Shown here one piece after another: positions 9,491 to 19,012 of a stretch of DNA of 28,159 bases. A model generated the notes under the pieces. The model saw only the letters and a list, made by a program, of their open reading frames with translations, was not told the origin of the DNA and did not search any database. Both the position numbers and the translations under genes were made by a program. Positions within the stretch are counted from its first letter, which is position 1; the number at the start of each line of letters is the position of its first letter. The DNA is from Mycoemilia scoparia (taxonomy: Eukaryota > Kickxellomycota > Kickxellomycetes > Kickxellales > Kickxellaceae): assembly GCA_027575805.1 (NCBI GenBank), contig JANBPU010000208.1, forward strand, positions 1 to 28,159, written 5' to 3'.

Positions 9491-11563
9491 ATGTCCAGAA
9501 GCAGTAGCAGCAACAACAATGGTAATGACCTTTCGGGTCTACCAGGAACAGACCCCGACCTACTACAACTCCTTGGCCTCGACTCCATAACTCAAACCAC
9601 AAGCTACCAACACCGCGACCAACTTTTCTACAACAGCAAACTTGGCAATGCAGTATACGCTTTCGTAACCATAAACGCCATCTCCATATGCCTTTCGATC
9701 ATCGTAGTCATCATGGTAATAACCATGGTAATCTCCAAACCCAACATGGGTCTAAAACCTTCATTTCGTCTATCTGCCTGGATCGCCCTATCTGACATAA
9801 TATATTCAACCCTGAAGATCGTCCAAAGTTGTCATATCCATATGCTCACATTTTCAGATAAAGGATTAAGAGCAATCCAATGGATGCTATATTTCTCGGG
9901 CTTAGTTTTCATGTTCCTGACCAGCTGCATCGTTTTACATCTACAACTAACCGTACTCCATAGCAAGGTTCATTGGGCAGCCAAGCTTAATCCATTCTAT
10001 GAAACAGTTTGTATTGTATTGGCACTAGCCCTGACCCAACCCTTTATGTACAAAATCATGACGGCATGGGAACCCGATGTTCAACTAATCGCTTCATTTG
10101 CTCCGGAAAAGACATTGACTGGGCTGATTTGGGGCTGTGTGTTAAGTTGGATGATTATCACGCTGGTCTACTGTATTATTGTGTGTGCAATATTGGTGGC
10201 CAAGCTGTATTTGTTGTCGAGGTGGACTAAGCCACTTAGCGTTGAGCAGCTTAGTTATCCAAATTCATCTGCCACTATATTGCCAGATTATCACCAACAG
10301 TATCCTGCATATTACCCTCAGAATCAGTATCCGCAAGGTAGTGAGAATGTTGATGGTACCTATTTCTCAAACACTAGCCATATATATAATACTAAAGGGA
10401 AAGACACTGTTGCAACAGAAGCGCTATTAATTGAACATCAAATACCGCCACGCCAAACACAGGACCAGGAACACCAGCAGAATTTGCCACAGCCTCAATT
10501 CCAACATACATTCCCAGGACTATTGTATTCAGAAAACGACAACTCCAACAACAGCCATGTTTCTGGTAGAAATAACAACAATATAGAAAATGGCCCAAGA
10601 CTATCGCTATCTCTTTCATCATCAATATCCAAAAAGAGGTTACATTCGCTGAACAGTAAATCAAGTATACTCAGTCTTGGTAAAAAGTCTGGAAACCACT
10701 TGCACAGCAAATATCAGCAAGACCAAGAACTGATGAATAACAATGATAATAGCCATCGAAAATTTGGTTTAGAAGATATGATTCGTTTGGAAAAAGAAGA
10801 AATGGGGATCATCTCCCAAGGACAAGAGGATGATGGTGGTAGTGGAATCCATACTCCCAGCTACTACTTGACAACATCAAAAAGTCCACGCCAAAGTTTA
10901 CAACTCAAACCACAGTTCGAAGAACCAAACTCAAATGAAGTTGATCAGCAGTTTGGCGATGACGATCACCAAAGCAAAAAAAGCAAAAGTATTAACGATG
11001 CTAATACTATAGACAGAATCGAAAACCAGCTCCAACAGCATCAACGAGGTTTCGGAATTAAAGGCAAATCCAAAACTGGAAAAAGACATGAACATAGTAG
11101 ATGGCGAAGAGGCTCAAAGCTGCCAAAAAAACACGACAATTCCAACTACAACCACAGCTATGGCAACTATCCACTGCAGCCACAACCACAGTCAATAACA
11201 AACAAACAGCATCGAACCCACCTAAAACTAACAATCCTCCGCGTAATGCTGTTCCCTCTTGTTCCGATAATAACCAGGACCTACACTATTGTTATCGATA
11301 GTTTTGCCATCAGGCCTTATTCATATACCGCCAACGCAATGCTTGTTGCTATGCAGGGAGTACTGAATTTCGTGGCCTTCATGTTTAATCCGGGCATGGA
11401 TGAATTCTGGGAATGGGTAGCTAAAAAGTCTAGATTTTTCAGATGGTTATTCCATGGCGGGAGCTCTGGCACTCGTGGTGGTGGTAGTAGTGGCATTAGC
11501 AGCAGTATAAGAAGTAATAGTGGCAAAAGTACCAGATTTAGTAGTAAGAGCATTTACTTGTAA
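9491..11563 (+). CDS. Fungal seven-helix receptor (GPCR-like) with a very long third loop
   Basis: This 690-residue protein has no introns. Seven hydrophobic segments are visible at about 54-82, 94-113, 129-155, 170-189, 209-242, 580-602 and 613-635. The extracellular N-terminus is about 50 residues and has no signal peptide. The third cytoplasmic loop, about 243-577, is rich in Asn, Gln, Ser and His, with a basic stretch (KGKSKTGKRHEHSRWRRGSK) near its end. The C-tail after NPGMDEFWEW is basic and then Gly/Ser-rich. The layout of five helices, a huge low-complexity loop, then two helices and a short tail is that of fungal nutrient-sensing receptors of the Gpr1/Git3 and cAMP-receptor-like groups, which signal through G-alpha to cAMP. 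Assignment to one subgroup is inference. The start is the first in-frame ATG; translation from it gives MSRSSSSNNN. Confidence 0.75.
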   Translation: MSRSSSSNNNGNDLSGLPGTDPDLLQLLGLDSITQTTSYQHRDQLFYNSKLGNAVYAFVTINAISICLSIIVVIMVITMVISKPNMGLKPSFRLSAWIALSDIIYSTLKIVQSCHIHMLTFSDKGLRAIQWMLYFSGLVFMFLTSCIVLHLQLTVLHSKVHWAAKLNPFYETVCIVLALALTQPFMYKIMTAWEPDVQLIASFAPEKTLTGLIWGCVLSWMIITLVYCIIVCAILVAKLYLLSRWTKPLSVEQLSYPNSSATILPDYHQQYPAYYPQNQYPQGSENVDGTYFSNTSHIYNTKGKDTVATEALLIEHQIPPRQTQDQEHQQNLPQPQFQHTFPGLLYSENDNSNNSHVSGRNNNNIENGPRLSLSLSSSISKKRLHSLNSKSSILSLGKKSGNHLHSKYQQDQELMNNNDNSHRKFGLEDMIRLEKEEMGIISQGQEDDGGSGIHTPSYYLTTSKSPRQSLQLKPQFEEPNSNEVDQQFGDDDHQSKKSKSINDANTIDRIENQLQQHQRGFGIKGKSKTGKRHEHSRWRRGSKLPKKHDNSNYNHSYGNYPLQPQPQSITNKQHRTHLKLTILRVMLFPLVPIITRTYTIVIDSFAIRPYSYTANAMLVAMQGVLNFVAFMFNPGMDEFWEWVAKKSRFFRWLFHGGSSGTRGGGSSGISSSIRSNSGKSTRFSSKSIYL

Positions 11564-11651
11564 GAATTTATTCAAACTATTTTTTTATCTTTATTATACT
11601 TTTATAATATTAATAAATTAGAATGTTTAAAAAACTACATTTGATACATCA

Positions 11652-11775
11652 CCATATGGATCATAATTTTTGAAGGGTGAATTTTGGGGATCAGTGATTA
11701 TAGGGGAATCACAGCCAAATGAATGTCCAGTTTTACTAGTAAACTCTCACCCTTCAAAAATTATTGACCATATGG
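11652..11775. repeat. 124-bp foldback element with 29-bp inverted arms
   Basis: The left arm (11652-11680, starting CCATATGG) and right arm (11747-11775, ending CCATATGG) are reverse complements apart from one base placed differently. They flank about 66 bp of unique sequence. This is the form of a miniature inverted-repeat element or its excision remnant. It sits just after the receptor stop codon and directly abuts the dispersed repeat at 11771, so the two may be parts of one element. No target duplication is obvious. Confidence 0.7.
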
Positions 11776-11898
11776 CAAGATTTCACTAATGATCGAATCT
11801 ATGGTAGTAGGCAGAAATGGGACCTCATCAGATTTTGGCCCAATCATCAGCTATTTTATATGCAATTACTCTCGGAGACCCATTTTGCCCAAAGCCTT
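11771..11898 (+). repeat. Dispersed repeat, copy 2
   Basis: It matches 1475-1603 (minus strand) at about 94-95%. Its start overlaps the outer end of the right arm of the foldback element, which suggests the repeat is internal or terminal sequence of the same transposon family. Most differences from copy 1 are transitions. Confidence 0.6.
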
Positions 11899-12225
11899 TC
11901 AAAAATTGACCAAATTAAACAAATAAACATTTAAATGTACGATTATTATTATTATTGTTATTATTATTTAATATTATCTGGGATTATTGAAAAAATGTTA
12001 ACATGAGCTTTAAAAGACCGGATGATTCATGTATAAACAAATTAAAAATGTATGGGGTTAATATGTTATTGATGGTATATGAAGAGGGAGCCCAAACCCA
12101 CGGACAACAATGAGAACTGGCCTGGAATATAGTTTAAAGGAATTCTGGACAAAGATGAAATAGAATTCACTTCACAGTAATCTCTGGATGTTGTGAAGTA
12201 GTGCCTCCATGTTCGTTAATATAGT

Positions 12226-13095
12226 TTATGGATTTGGACGGGCTGTAAGTCTGAAGGCAGATTCTGAAGATGCAGATTCCGCTGAAGCTGTAGATGCTGT
12301 GTAGGCAGCTTCAGAGGCAACCGACGCGGCTGAGGCTGTAGATGCAGTATAAGCGGCTTCAGATGAAGTAGACCTCTGATAAACTGAAGCTGTAGATGCC
12401 GTGTAAGCAGCTTCAGAGGCAACCGACGCGGCTGATGCAGCTGAGGCTGTAGATGCAGTGTAAGCAGCTTCGGACGAAGTAGATCTTTGATATGCTGAGG
12501 CTGTAGATGCAGTGTAAGCAGCTTCGGACGAAGTAGATCTCTGATATGCTGAGGCTGTAGATGCAGTGTAGGCAGCTTCAGATGAAGTAGACCTCTGATA
12601 AACTGAGAGTGAAGATTCCGAGCTAATAATACGTGGATCACGGTTTGCCAAGCTGGCAGAAATAAAGCTAGCCGAAGATTGGCTGAAACTCCTTTCAGAC
12701 TCCGAAGCAAGAACTGCGCTTGCAGATACAAACGACTCGGAAGATCTTGCTGCAACTGAGGAAGAGCTAAGACTTTCAGATGGTAGTGGGGGTCCACTAG
12801 TTACAATAGCTCGAGAGCTGCTACTGGCCGGTGGTATAACAGAGGGCTGAGTTGGCGTGGGCCTGAATGTCACAATGACTGGAGGTCGAGTAACAGTCAA
12901 AAAGGCGGTTGGGATAACATTGACCACAGTGGTGACGGGAAAGACCGTAGTTGTGATTTGTCTTTTCTCAAGGCCTTGCTGCTTATTATTGTTTTGGTTT
13001 TCGGCTTTTCCAAAGTTTAGAAAGCGACCATCCGAGAGGCAACCTAGAGATGCTGATGTTGCAGCAACTGCGAATATTAGGGACAGGAACTTCAT
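12226..13095 (-). CDS. Secreted Ser/Ala/Thr-rich protein with an 18-residue tandem repeat
   Basis: The 289-residue protein starts MKFLSLIFAVAATSASLG, a standard signal peptide. A Kex2-type site (LEKR, KR at 44-45) follows, then a Val/Thr-rich segment (ITTTVFPVTTVVNVIPT), a Pro/Ser-rich linker and a long Ser/Ala-rich region. From about residue 165 the unit YQRSTSSEAAYTASTAS appears four times, and its core SEAAYTASTAS six times. The composition suggests an O-glycosylated wall or extracellular-matrix protein, or a released repeat peptide after Kex2 cleavage; this is inference. There is no hydrophobic C-terminus for a GPI anchor; the protein ends TARPNP. The start at 13095 is the first ATG in the frame. 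A long frame on the same strand (12216-12797) is a by-product of the repeat. Confidence 0.75.
   Translation of the reverse strand: MKFLSLIFAVAATSASLGCLSDGRFLNFGKAENQNNNKQQGLEKRQITTTVFPVTTVVNVIPTAFLTVTRPPVIVTFRPTPTQPSVIPPASSSSRAIVTSGPPLPSESLSSSSVAARSSESFVSASAVLASESERSFSQSSASFISASLANRDPRIISSESSLSVYQRSTSSEAAYTASTASAYQRSTSSEAAYTASTASAYQRSTSSEAAYTASTASAASAASVASEAAYTASTASVYQRSTSSEAAYTASTASAASVASEAAYTASTASAESASSESAFRLTARPNP
12290..12605. repeat. Coding minisatellite, 54-bp unit
   Basis: Tandem, partly degenerate 54-bp units encode YQRSTSSEAAYTASTAS plus one residue. Two shorter variants lack the YQRSTS part (AASAASVASEAAYTASTAS and AASVASEAAYTASTAS). The units keep the reading frame. Such arrays commonly vary in copy number between strains. 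Confidence 0.85.
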
Positions 13096-14290
13096 TTCAA
13101 TCAAGGATATCCTATTTTCACTGACTGTTGACGGTTTTGTTGACAGTGGTTGTTGCTGTCCTTTATGTTATTAAGCGTAAATTTAGTGATTAGAAAAGGA
13201 TCTAGGGTGAGTATTCGTCATGTTGAAAAAGAACTGTAGCCAGATCATGATCTTTATATAATCGTCAGGTTCAAATTTTCGTACATATAATAATATACTT
13301 GATTTCTCTATCAAAAAATAACCACCTGCGTCAAGAATTTGGCGTTTCACACATATAAAATAGCAGCAATATTTGTCAGTTCTGTTTGGTTGAGCGTTAG
13401 ATTTGACCATATGGACGCTATCATACCATCACAAATTACAGCCACATGGTAGTATATATGCTATCCGCTATATATAACCAATGCCCAAACTTTCATTCCA
13501 GTAAATACAAGCGATCTAATTGCCTTTTTAACCTCTGTCAATAATTCTGGTTATATAACTTTTATTTAATTTGTTTTTGAAGCTTTTGGCATATGCGTTT
13601 AAAGTTGCATAATCACACTCAATTATAACGTAATGCCAATGTTTCAAATTTTAGTTGCGGGGAGAGTGAGGTATGTTTATAAACCATGTGGTGGCTTATA
13701 ATTATATAATCATACATCTTTTTGTGATTGCTCTTGTTTAATATTTTGCTAATTCGACTATAAATTTTTAAATGTGTTGCATTTGCCTATGTATGTGCAT
13801 AAAATTGATTACTTTATGCAGTATTATGTTAGCAGTAACGTTCCACATGTGGGTTATTAAATACTGTAGCAGTCTCTAATAAAATGTAAACTCAGGATGG
13901 CAACTTGTGCAGATCAACTTTCCAAGTTATGAAACGACAAGTTGGCTACATGGAAAGAGTTATTGTTGTGCGGGGTTGTTTGGATATACCGCACAAATTA
14001 TTGTTAATTAAAATAGGAGTGGTACGTAAATAATTTACGACAAGCATTGAAAAGGAAAAGATATAGCAAATGTGAATGTGTTGCTCATAAAGTAATCTAT
14101 CTACTCATTAGAAACTGTCTCAAATGATTTGCTCCCTCAGTATGAATAGAGAACATGGTAAATCTGGTATTATGAAAGAACTCGAAATAAAAGCAACACA
14201 TTAAATAATGGAAATTAAATAGAAGGGTGCTATAAAAATGTGAGTAAACGAAAAATGATTGTACAAGTTCTTTTAATGAGCAAAAAGCTA
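13096..14290. other. AT-rich intergenic region between the secreted-protein gene and the tRNA
   Basis: This holds the presumed promoter of the minus-strand secreted protein and the downstream flank of the tRNA gene. Open frames at 12857-13174 and 13183-13410 lack any coding signal that I can see. Nothing else is supported. Confidence 0.4.
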
Positions 14291-14362
14291 AGGTCCCACC
14301 GGGAATCGAACCCGGATTACGAGATTCAGAGTCTCGTGTCATAACCATTAGACCATGGAACC
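14291..14362 (-). tRNA. tRNA-Gln (anticodon CUG)
   Basis: Read on the minus strand, the acceptor stem GGTTCCA pairs with TGGGACC (one G-T pair). The D arm contains the A-box-like TGGTCTAATGG. The anticodon stem CGAGA/TCTCG encloses the loop CTCTGAA, giving anticodon CUG for CAG codons. The T arm CCGGG/CCCGG has the loop TTCGATT, with the B box GGTTCGATTCC. The discriminator is U. There is no intron and no encoded CCA. A short open frame crossing it is an artefact of the tRNA sequence. Confidence 0.97.
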
Positions 14363-15019
14363 CAAATTAAATCACGGTGCAAAATTTAAAAAACTGCTAT
14401 ATAAAGGGAAAAAAATAACAACATTTGTATATGTAGTGAAATTTACTATGATCTGTGTAAATGGGTGATCTGATCACAAAAGGTGTGTGTGCAGGGCAGA
14501 TGGGTTAATCTCCCTGGGAATCTAATTACCTGATTTGAAAGTAGTGATGGTGGACTACCTTCCCAGGGCTGATAAAAATCTAATAGGTAAAAATTTTGGA
14601 GACTTTTGCTTCATGATTGAAATTTGACATTTATTATTTTATTATCTTAAATAAAGTATCACCTATAGATAAAAAGGAAAGTACTATGCAGCAGGAGGCT
14701 TCTCAGTTGTATTATTACATCATCATTTTTATATTATTACCCATAATTACCCCTTTTTCTGGTTTTGATAACAATAGCTTACTTTTATCATTTTAATAGT
14801 AACTTTGGAGTATTTTTTTGATGTATATTTTAATATAAGGATTCTCAAAGACTTGTTTATTGTATATATTATTTTACACTCCACACTCTCCCCCATAGGT
14901 TGCCCAGACAAAAGGCTATCAGAGTAGGTATTTCAATGGTGCCCAATGCAAGGTTCTTGTTACTACTCCTTTTATGCTTCCCCACCTCAACTTTTTGATA
15001 GTAGCTATGTTCATCTATT
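14363..15019. other. Intergenic stretch between tRNA and LTR cluster
   Basis: A 9-bp inverted repeat, CCCTGGGAA (14512-14520) and TTCCCAGGG (14560-14568), is the only structure noted. The rest is AT-rich with no gene. Ty3-like elements often insert near tRNA genes, and the first LTR begins about 660 bp away. Confidence 0.4.
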
Positions 15020-15024
15020 TATAG

Positions 15025-15561
15025 TGACAGACTAGGGTCGTCTTGGATGAGCCTCAACTGTCCTGGATAAGTTGTCACTGAAAAGACTTTCGTTCAGAAT
15101 GGTTAAGAATTGTTCAGAACAGGGATAAGGGAAAAGCACAAGGGTGCGTGAATAACAGAATAAGAATATCATTCAGGGTGAATCTGAACGGGGAAGGGAA
15201 TGTGAATAAAGATTGTTAAATAGAAATTGTCTGGAATGACAATGGACAGGAAGGAATGATTTTAAATAGGAAATAATAAGATTCAACTATAACTCTTTAA
15301 ATCCTTTCAACCACAACTTTATTTTTAACTAAATAAAAGTATGATTATATAAAAGGTAAAATGAAGATAGTGAAACTCTTCATTGAACTAAACTAAACTA
15401 ATAAAAGGTAAATGAGGAATGTAGTCCTCAGATTATAATCATGATTGATTCAGAATCACTCTGATCAACTGAAAGTTGTTCAGGGTGATCCTGAATCGTT
15501 CAGGATGAGATGATTCTATCTGGAATCATTCAGGGCGGACCATGTGGGCTATGGCCCAACA
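15025..15561 (-). repeat. Solo LTR (Ty3/gypsy family 1), reverse orientation
   Basis: This 537-bp sequence is the reverse complement of the LTRs at 17027 and 23083, with moderate divergence. On the minus strand it starts TGTTGGGCC and ends TCTGTCA. It is flanked by perfect 5-bp direct repeats, TATAG at 15020-15024 and 15562-15566. This is a target duplication, so it is a true solo LTR formed by LTR-LTR recombination. It interrupts sequence just upstream of a gag fragment of another retroelement. Confidence 0.92.
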
Positions 15562-15592
15562 TATAGATTAGTTTGAGTCTTAAACAAAGGCA

Positions 15593-16024
15593 ATGAATGT
15601 AAGAGAGGAAAATTGTATTACTTACTTGAAAGGGTTCCTAGATGAGAGCCAAAGTCATCTCTTACAGATATGTTATCAAGTATGTAGAAAGAAATGGGAC
15701 CTGACTATTGTGAAGTTTATCAAATTTTACGCTACTGATGATGTGGTTGAAAGGAATGCTGATGAGATAGCAGAGAAGGAACTGGCAAAGCCACTAGACA
15801 AGAAAGGAGGAGAGAAGCAGTTAGAGATACTGAAAGCCTTTATGAATGCAATATTGTAGTTCAATGATCTGAAGTGTTATAGGTTGTTAAAATTTGTTAG
15901 TAACAAGATAGCAACAGAGCTAGCTAAGAAGGCCAACCAGGATACTACCTTTGCAGAACTCATCAATGAAGCCAAGAAGATTGCAGGGCATATTGCAAAG
16001 GAGTCTCAATGGATAGAATGGTAG
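15593..16024 (+). pseudogene. Gag fragment of a second Ty3/gypsy-type element
   Basis: A frame from 15593 stops at TAG (15857-15859) but continues in the same frame as Gag-like helical sequence to about 16024. Features are a Trp-containing segment (KKWDLTIVKFIKFYATDD), then a helical stretch (NDLKCYRLLKFVSNKI) and an Ala/Lys-rich helix near the end. The layout resembles the capsid region of fungal gypsy Gag proteins; this is inference. The TAG codon can come from CAG by one C-to-T change. No zinc knuckle, protease or polymerase follows. It differs from the Gag at 17632 and may belong to the same family as the minus-strand remains at 24-28 kb. Confidence 0.5.
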
Positions 16025-16113
16025 AATGAGAGAAGCAGTAAACTTGACAAATCAAGACTAACTGTGAAGGGTTATGGGTTCCCTTTATATACTTTATCTA
16101 TAATATCCACACT

Positions 16114-16135
16114 CTGAAGCCAATGTTGGCTTCAG
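16114..16135. repeat. 22-bp near-palindrome
   Basis: CTGAAGCCAA, a TG spacer, then TTGGCTTCAG make a perfect 10-bp inverted repeat. The right half starts TGTTGGCTTCAG, a form common at LTR starts, so it may be two abutting LTR ends. Confidence 0.6.
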
Positions 16136-16187
16136 AATAGCCTTTTAGTATGATAATCAAAGGGTATGGACTTAGACTTGTCACACT

Positions 16188-16722
16188 TGTTAGGCCATAG
16201 CCTACATTATCCGCTGCTAACAGTTATGAATGAAATTGATTCATCCTGAATGATCCAGAGTCATTCTAATTAACTTTCAGTTAATCAGAATGATCCTGGA
16301 TCAACCGGAATTCTGACATAAGGATTCTAATCCTTACTTTCCTTTTAATAGTTTAGTTTAGTTCAATGAAGAGTTTATCTATCTTCATTATCTTTTATAT
16401 AATCATACTTTTATTTATTTAAGAATAAAGTTGTGGTTGAAAGGATTTGAAGAGCTATAGTTTATAAGTTATTATTTATCTTGAATTATTCCCCTCTGTC
16501 CATTATCATTCTTGACGATTCCTACCTGATATTCCTTTATCACATTCTTTTCCCCTCATTCAGAATCATTCTGAACAATCCCATTTCATTCTGCTATTTA
16601 TGCACCCTTGTGCTTTGCCCTTTCCTCCCATTCTGAATGATTCCTGACCATTCAGAACAAAAGTTTTTCAGAAAACAACTTCAGAACAGTTGAGGTTCAT
16701 CCCAGATGACCCTGGTCTATCA
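16188..16722 (+). repeat. Lone LTR (Ty3/gypsy family 1), plus orientation
   Basis: This 535-bp sequence matches the family-1 LTR, from TGTTAGGCC to TCTATCA. It is more diverged than the copies at 17027 and 23083, and most CG sites of those copies read TG or CA here. The 5-bp flanks (ACACT and ATCTG) do not match, so it is either an older solo LTR with decayed flanks or a remnant of a rearranged element. Confidence 0.85.
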
Positions 16723-17026
16723 ATCTGAACAATGACATGATACTAGTTACTATTCCTATTAATGCAAACAATACAGTTAATTCTCAAAATGCATGCAAAG
16801 AAGAAAGATGTGAATAGCATTTTTTCATCATTTTAGTTTTTATCATAGCTTATTTTAAATAAAATCATCAAATCAATCAATGATCAAGTATATCTATAAT
16901 CACAATAATGGTACCAATAGTAACATTTAATATCATCAATATGACTATATCTCAAATGAAGTAATTATGTTTCAGACATAGATCAATACTACATCCATTC
17001 TATTTTGACGTAGAATGGAATCCTAC
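16723..17026. other. AT-rich spacer between two family-1 LTRs
   Basis: No coding or repeat signal is visible apart from the target site CCTAC (17022-17026) abutting the full-length element. Confidence 0.4.
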
Positions 17027-17561
17027 TGTTGGGCCATAGCCCACATGGTCTGCCCTGAATGATCCCAGATGGGATTATTTCGTCCTGAACGATTCAGGAT
17101 CACCCTGAACAACTTTCAGTTGATTAGAGTGATTCTGAATCAATCAGGATTATGATCTGAGGATTACATTCCTCACTTATCCTTTATTAGTTTAGTTTAG
17201 TTTAATGGAGAGTTTCCCTATCTTCATTACCTTTTATAAAATCATACTTTTATTTATTTAAAATTAAAGTTGTGGTTGAAAGGATTTGAAGAGTTATAGT
17301 TAAACCCTATTGTTTTCTATATAAAATCATTCTTTACTGTCCATTGTCATTCCGGACGATTTCTATTTGACAATCTTTAGTCATATTCCCTATCCCCGTT
17401 CAGATTCATCCTGAACGATATTTTGTTCTGCTATTCATGCACCCTTGTGCTTTTCCCTCCTTTACCGTTCTGAACGATTCTTAACCATTCAGGACGAAAG
17501 TCTTTCAGCAACAACTTTTCCAGAACAGTTGAGGCTCGTCCCGGACGACCCTGGTCTGTCA
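17027..17561 (+). repeat. 5' LTR of the full-length element
   Basis: The LTR begins TGTTGGGCC and ends TCTGTCA. U3 carries several short palindromes, for example CCTGAACGATTCAGG at 17084-17098. TATA-like strings lie near 17234 and 17319. It is 97.2% identical to the 3' LTR (15 differences, all transitions). Confidence 0.95.
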
Positions 17562-17592
17562 TTTTTTCCTTTTACCTCCCCTGAAAGACTTT
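17497..17592 (+). promoter_or_regulatory. Complementary segments across the LTR/leader boundary
   Basis: AAAGTCTTTCAG (17497-17508, late LTR) and CTGAAAGACTTT (17581-17592, leader) are perfect reverse complements of 12 nt, separated by 72 nt. The 3' LTR copy (CAAAAGTCTTTCAG) extends the match to 13 nt. In the RNA these would form a stem around the LTR end. Its role could be packaging or self-priming as in Tf1-type elements; this is inference. Confidence 0.45.
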
Positions 17593-17631
17593 TCCCCTTA
17601 TCTCTTTTTATCTTGAGAAACTTTTTCACCC

Positions 17632-19012
17632 ATGTCTCAACAGAAGACACCCTAGGCACCTGAGCCCACCTTAGCCGACATCATGGCAAAGCTCATTGAG
17701 CTCGAAAAAAAAACGGAGAGTCGTTTTGAAAAGCTCGAAAATGACCACAACGTGTTAAATGAATACGTTACCAATGTCCTAAGGCAACACCGTCTGCAAA
17801 GTGCAGGCTTGCCTGGACTATTGGACACTACGACCCCTGCTGGAAGAGCTGGTCCTAGCAACAAGAACCTCTGTTCTTTCCCCAGTACTCCTGTAGTCAT
17901 CGGTATGAGAACTCATCAGTCCATGCTGAACACTCCTGCTAGAGAGTGGCCGAGTCCACCCCACTTCAACCTGAACAGTAATCAGCCATCCCGAGTCGTT
18001 CAGAACACACCTGAACCAGTACTAAGGGTACCAAACGACCTTCCATCCTTCCGTCCCCTTAACGAAGTGGACAAGGAGAATCACTATGCCAACCCTGAGG
18101 TGTTCCTCCGCTTATTTGAAAGAGTCCTCAAATGTCACGGTATTGACATTGAGAGATAGGGATCCCTGTGGCTGCCAGCCCGTATGTTGGACGACGATGT
18201 CCTCAGTTTGGAGGACTGTGCCGAGAACCAGACCATCCCTGAAAATTGGCGCCAATTGAAGGAACTGTTCCTGGAGGTATTCATGCCCATCCAGAATGAA
18301 GGGGCACATTTCGCCGAGCTTCAAAAGATGCGTTTTAACCCCTGTTCTGATAATATCACCAGCTACACCTACGAGTTTGACTGCCTAAGGAAGAGAGCAG
18401 GTCAGAATGATGATAAGCAAGAACTCCTGCTAAATATCTTTTACGACTTGCTACTGAAAGAATTATGCAGACTTATCCTCATGAATACCGAAGTGTGTAG
18501 GGAAGACCCTCCCAATATCAGGTTGTTGTACACCATCGCTCAGACAGAGTACAAGGTATTCTGCAGAATTCAAGGCGTGGAAGACACGACTAGACCGAAG
18601 AAGGAACTGCAAAGACAAGTATCCTTTGGTTCAACCTGTGTAAACCATTATAATCCCAATGACCGGATCGATAATAATTCGTCCAGAACGAACACGAGTT
18701 ATTTTGGACGTTCCAATATTAGTCCCTTCAATACCGACTTGCCAAGACGACTACCTCCAACTCCTTCACGACCAATGCTATTGGATACTCCTGGTAAACA
18801 CCGTATGACACCATCCCCAGGTGGACCTAACAAGAGACCGTTCACTCCCAGGGCCATCAAGAAGATAGAATACCCTCGCGAACCGGAACCCGAACCGGAA
18901 GAAATCGTTGCGAATAAGTCAGAAGTAGAAGAAGTGGATTGGGTATCCGCTGAAGAAGAATCCTTCGAAGACGCCGACGAAGAAGAACCGATTATCAAAA
19001 AGATCTCTATCA
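17632..19012 (+). pseudogene. Gag region, two in-frame stops
   Basis: The frame starts with ATG at 17632 (MSQQKTP), meets TAG at 17653-17655, continues, and meets TAG again at 18157-18159. It then runs on into the protease without a frame change. The N-terminal part has a short coiled coil (LIELEKKTESRFEKLEND). The middle, about 18184-18600, is the capsid-like helical region. A Pro-rich segment and an acidic segment (EPEPEPEEIVANKSEVEEVD) lead into the protease. No CCHC zinc knuckle is present, unlike most gypsy Gags but like Tf1-type elements. Both stops are one C-to-T or G-to-A change away from CAG or TGG. Confidence 0.8.

Noticed and set aside
12216..12797. A 193-codon frame on the minus strand overlapping the secreted repeat protein
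   Set aside because: It is the repeat read in another frame, which yields Leu/His/Gln/Pro strings. The main frame has a signal peptide and a coherent repeat.
14097..14348. Minus-strand frame starting MVMTRDSESRNPGSIPGG
   Set aside because: This is the translation of the tRNA-Gln gene, a well-known false ORF.
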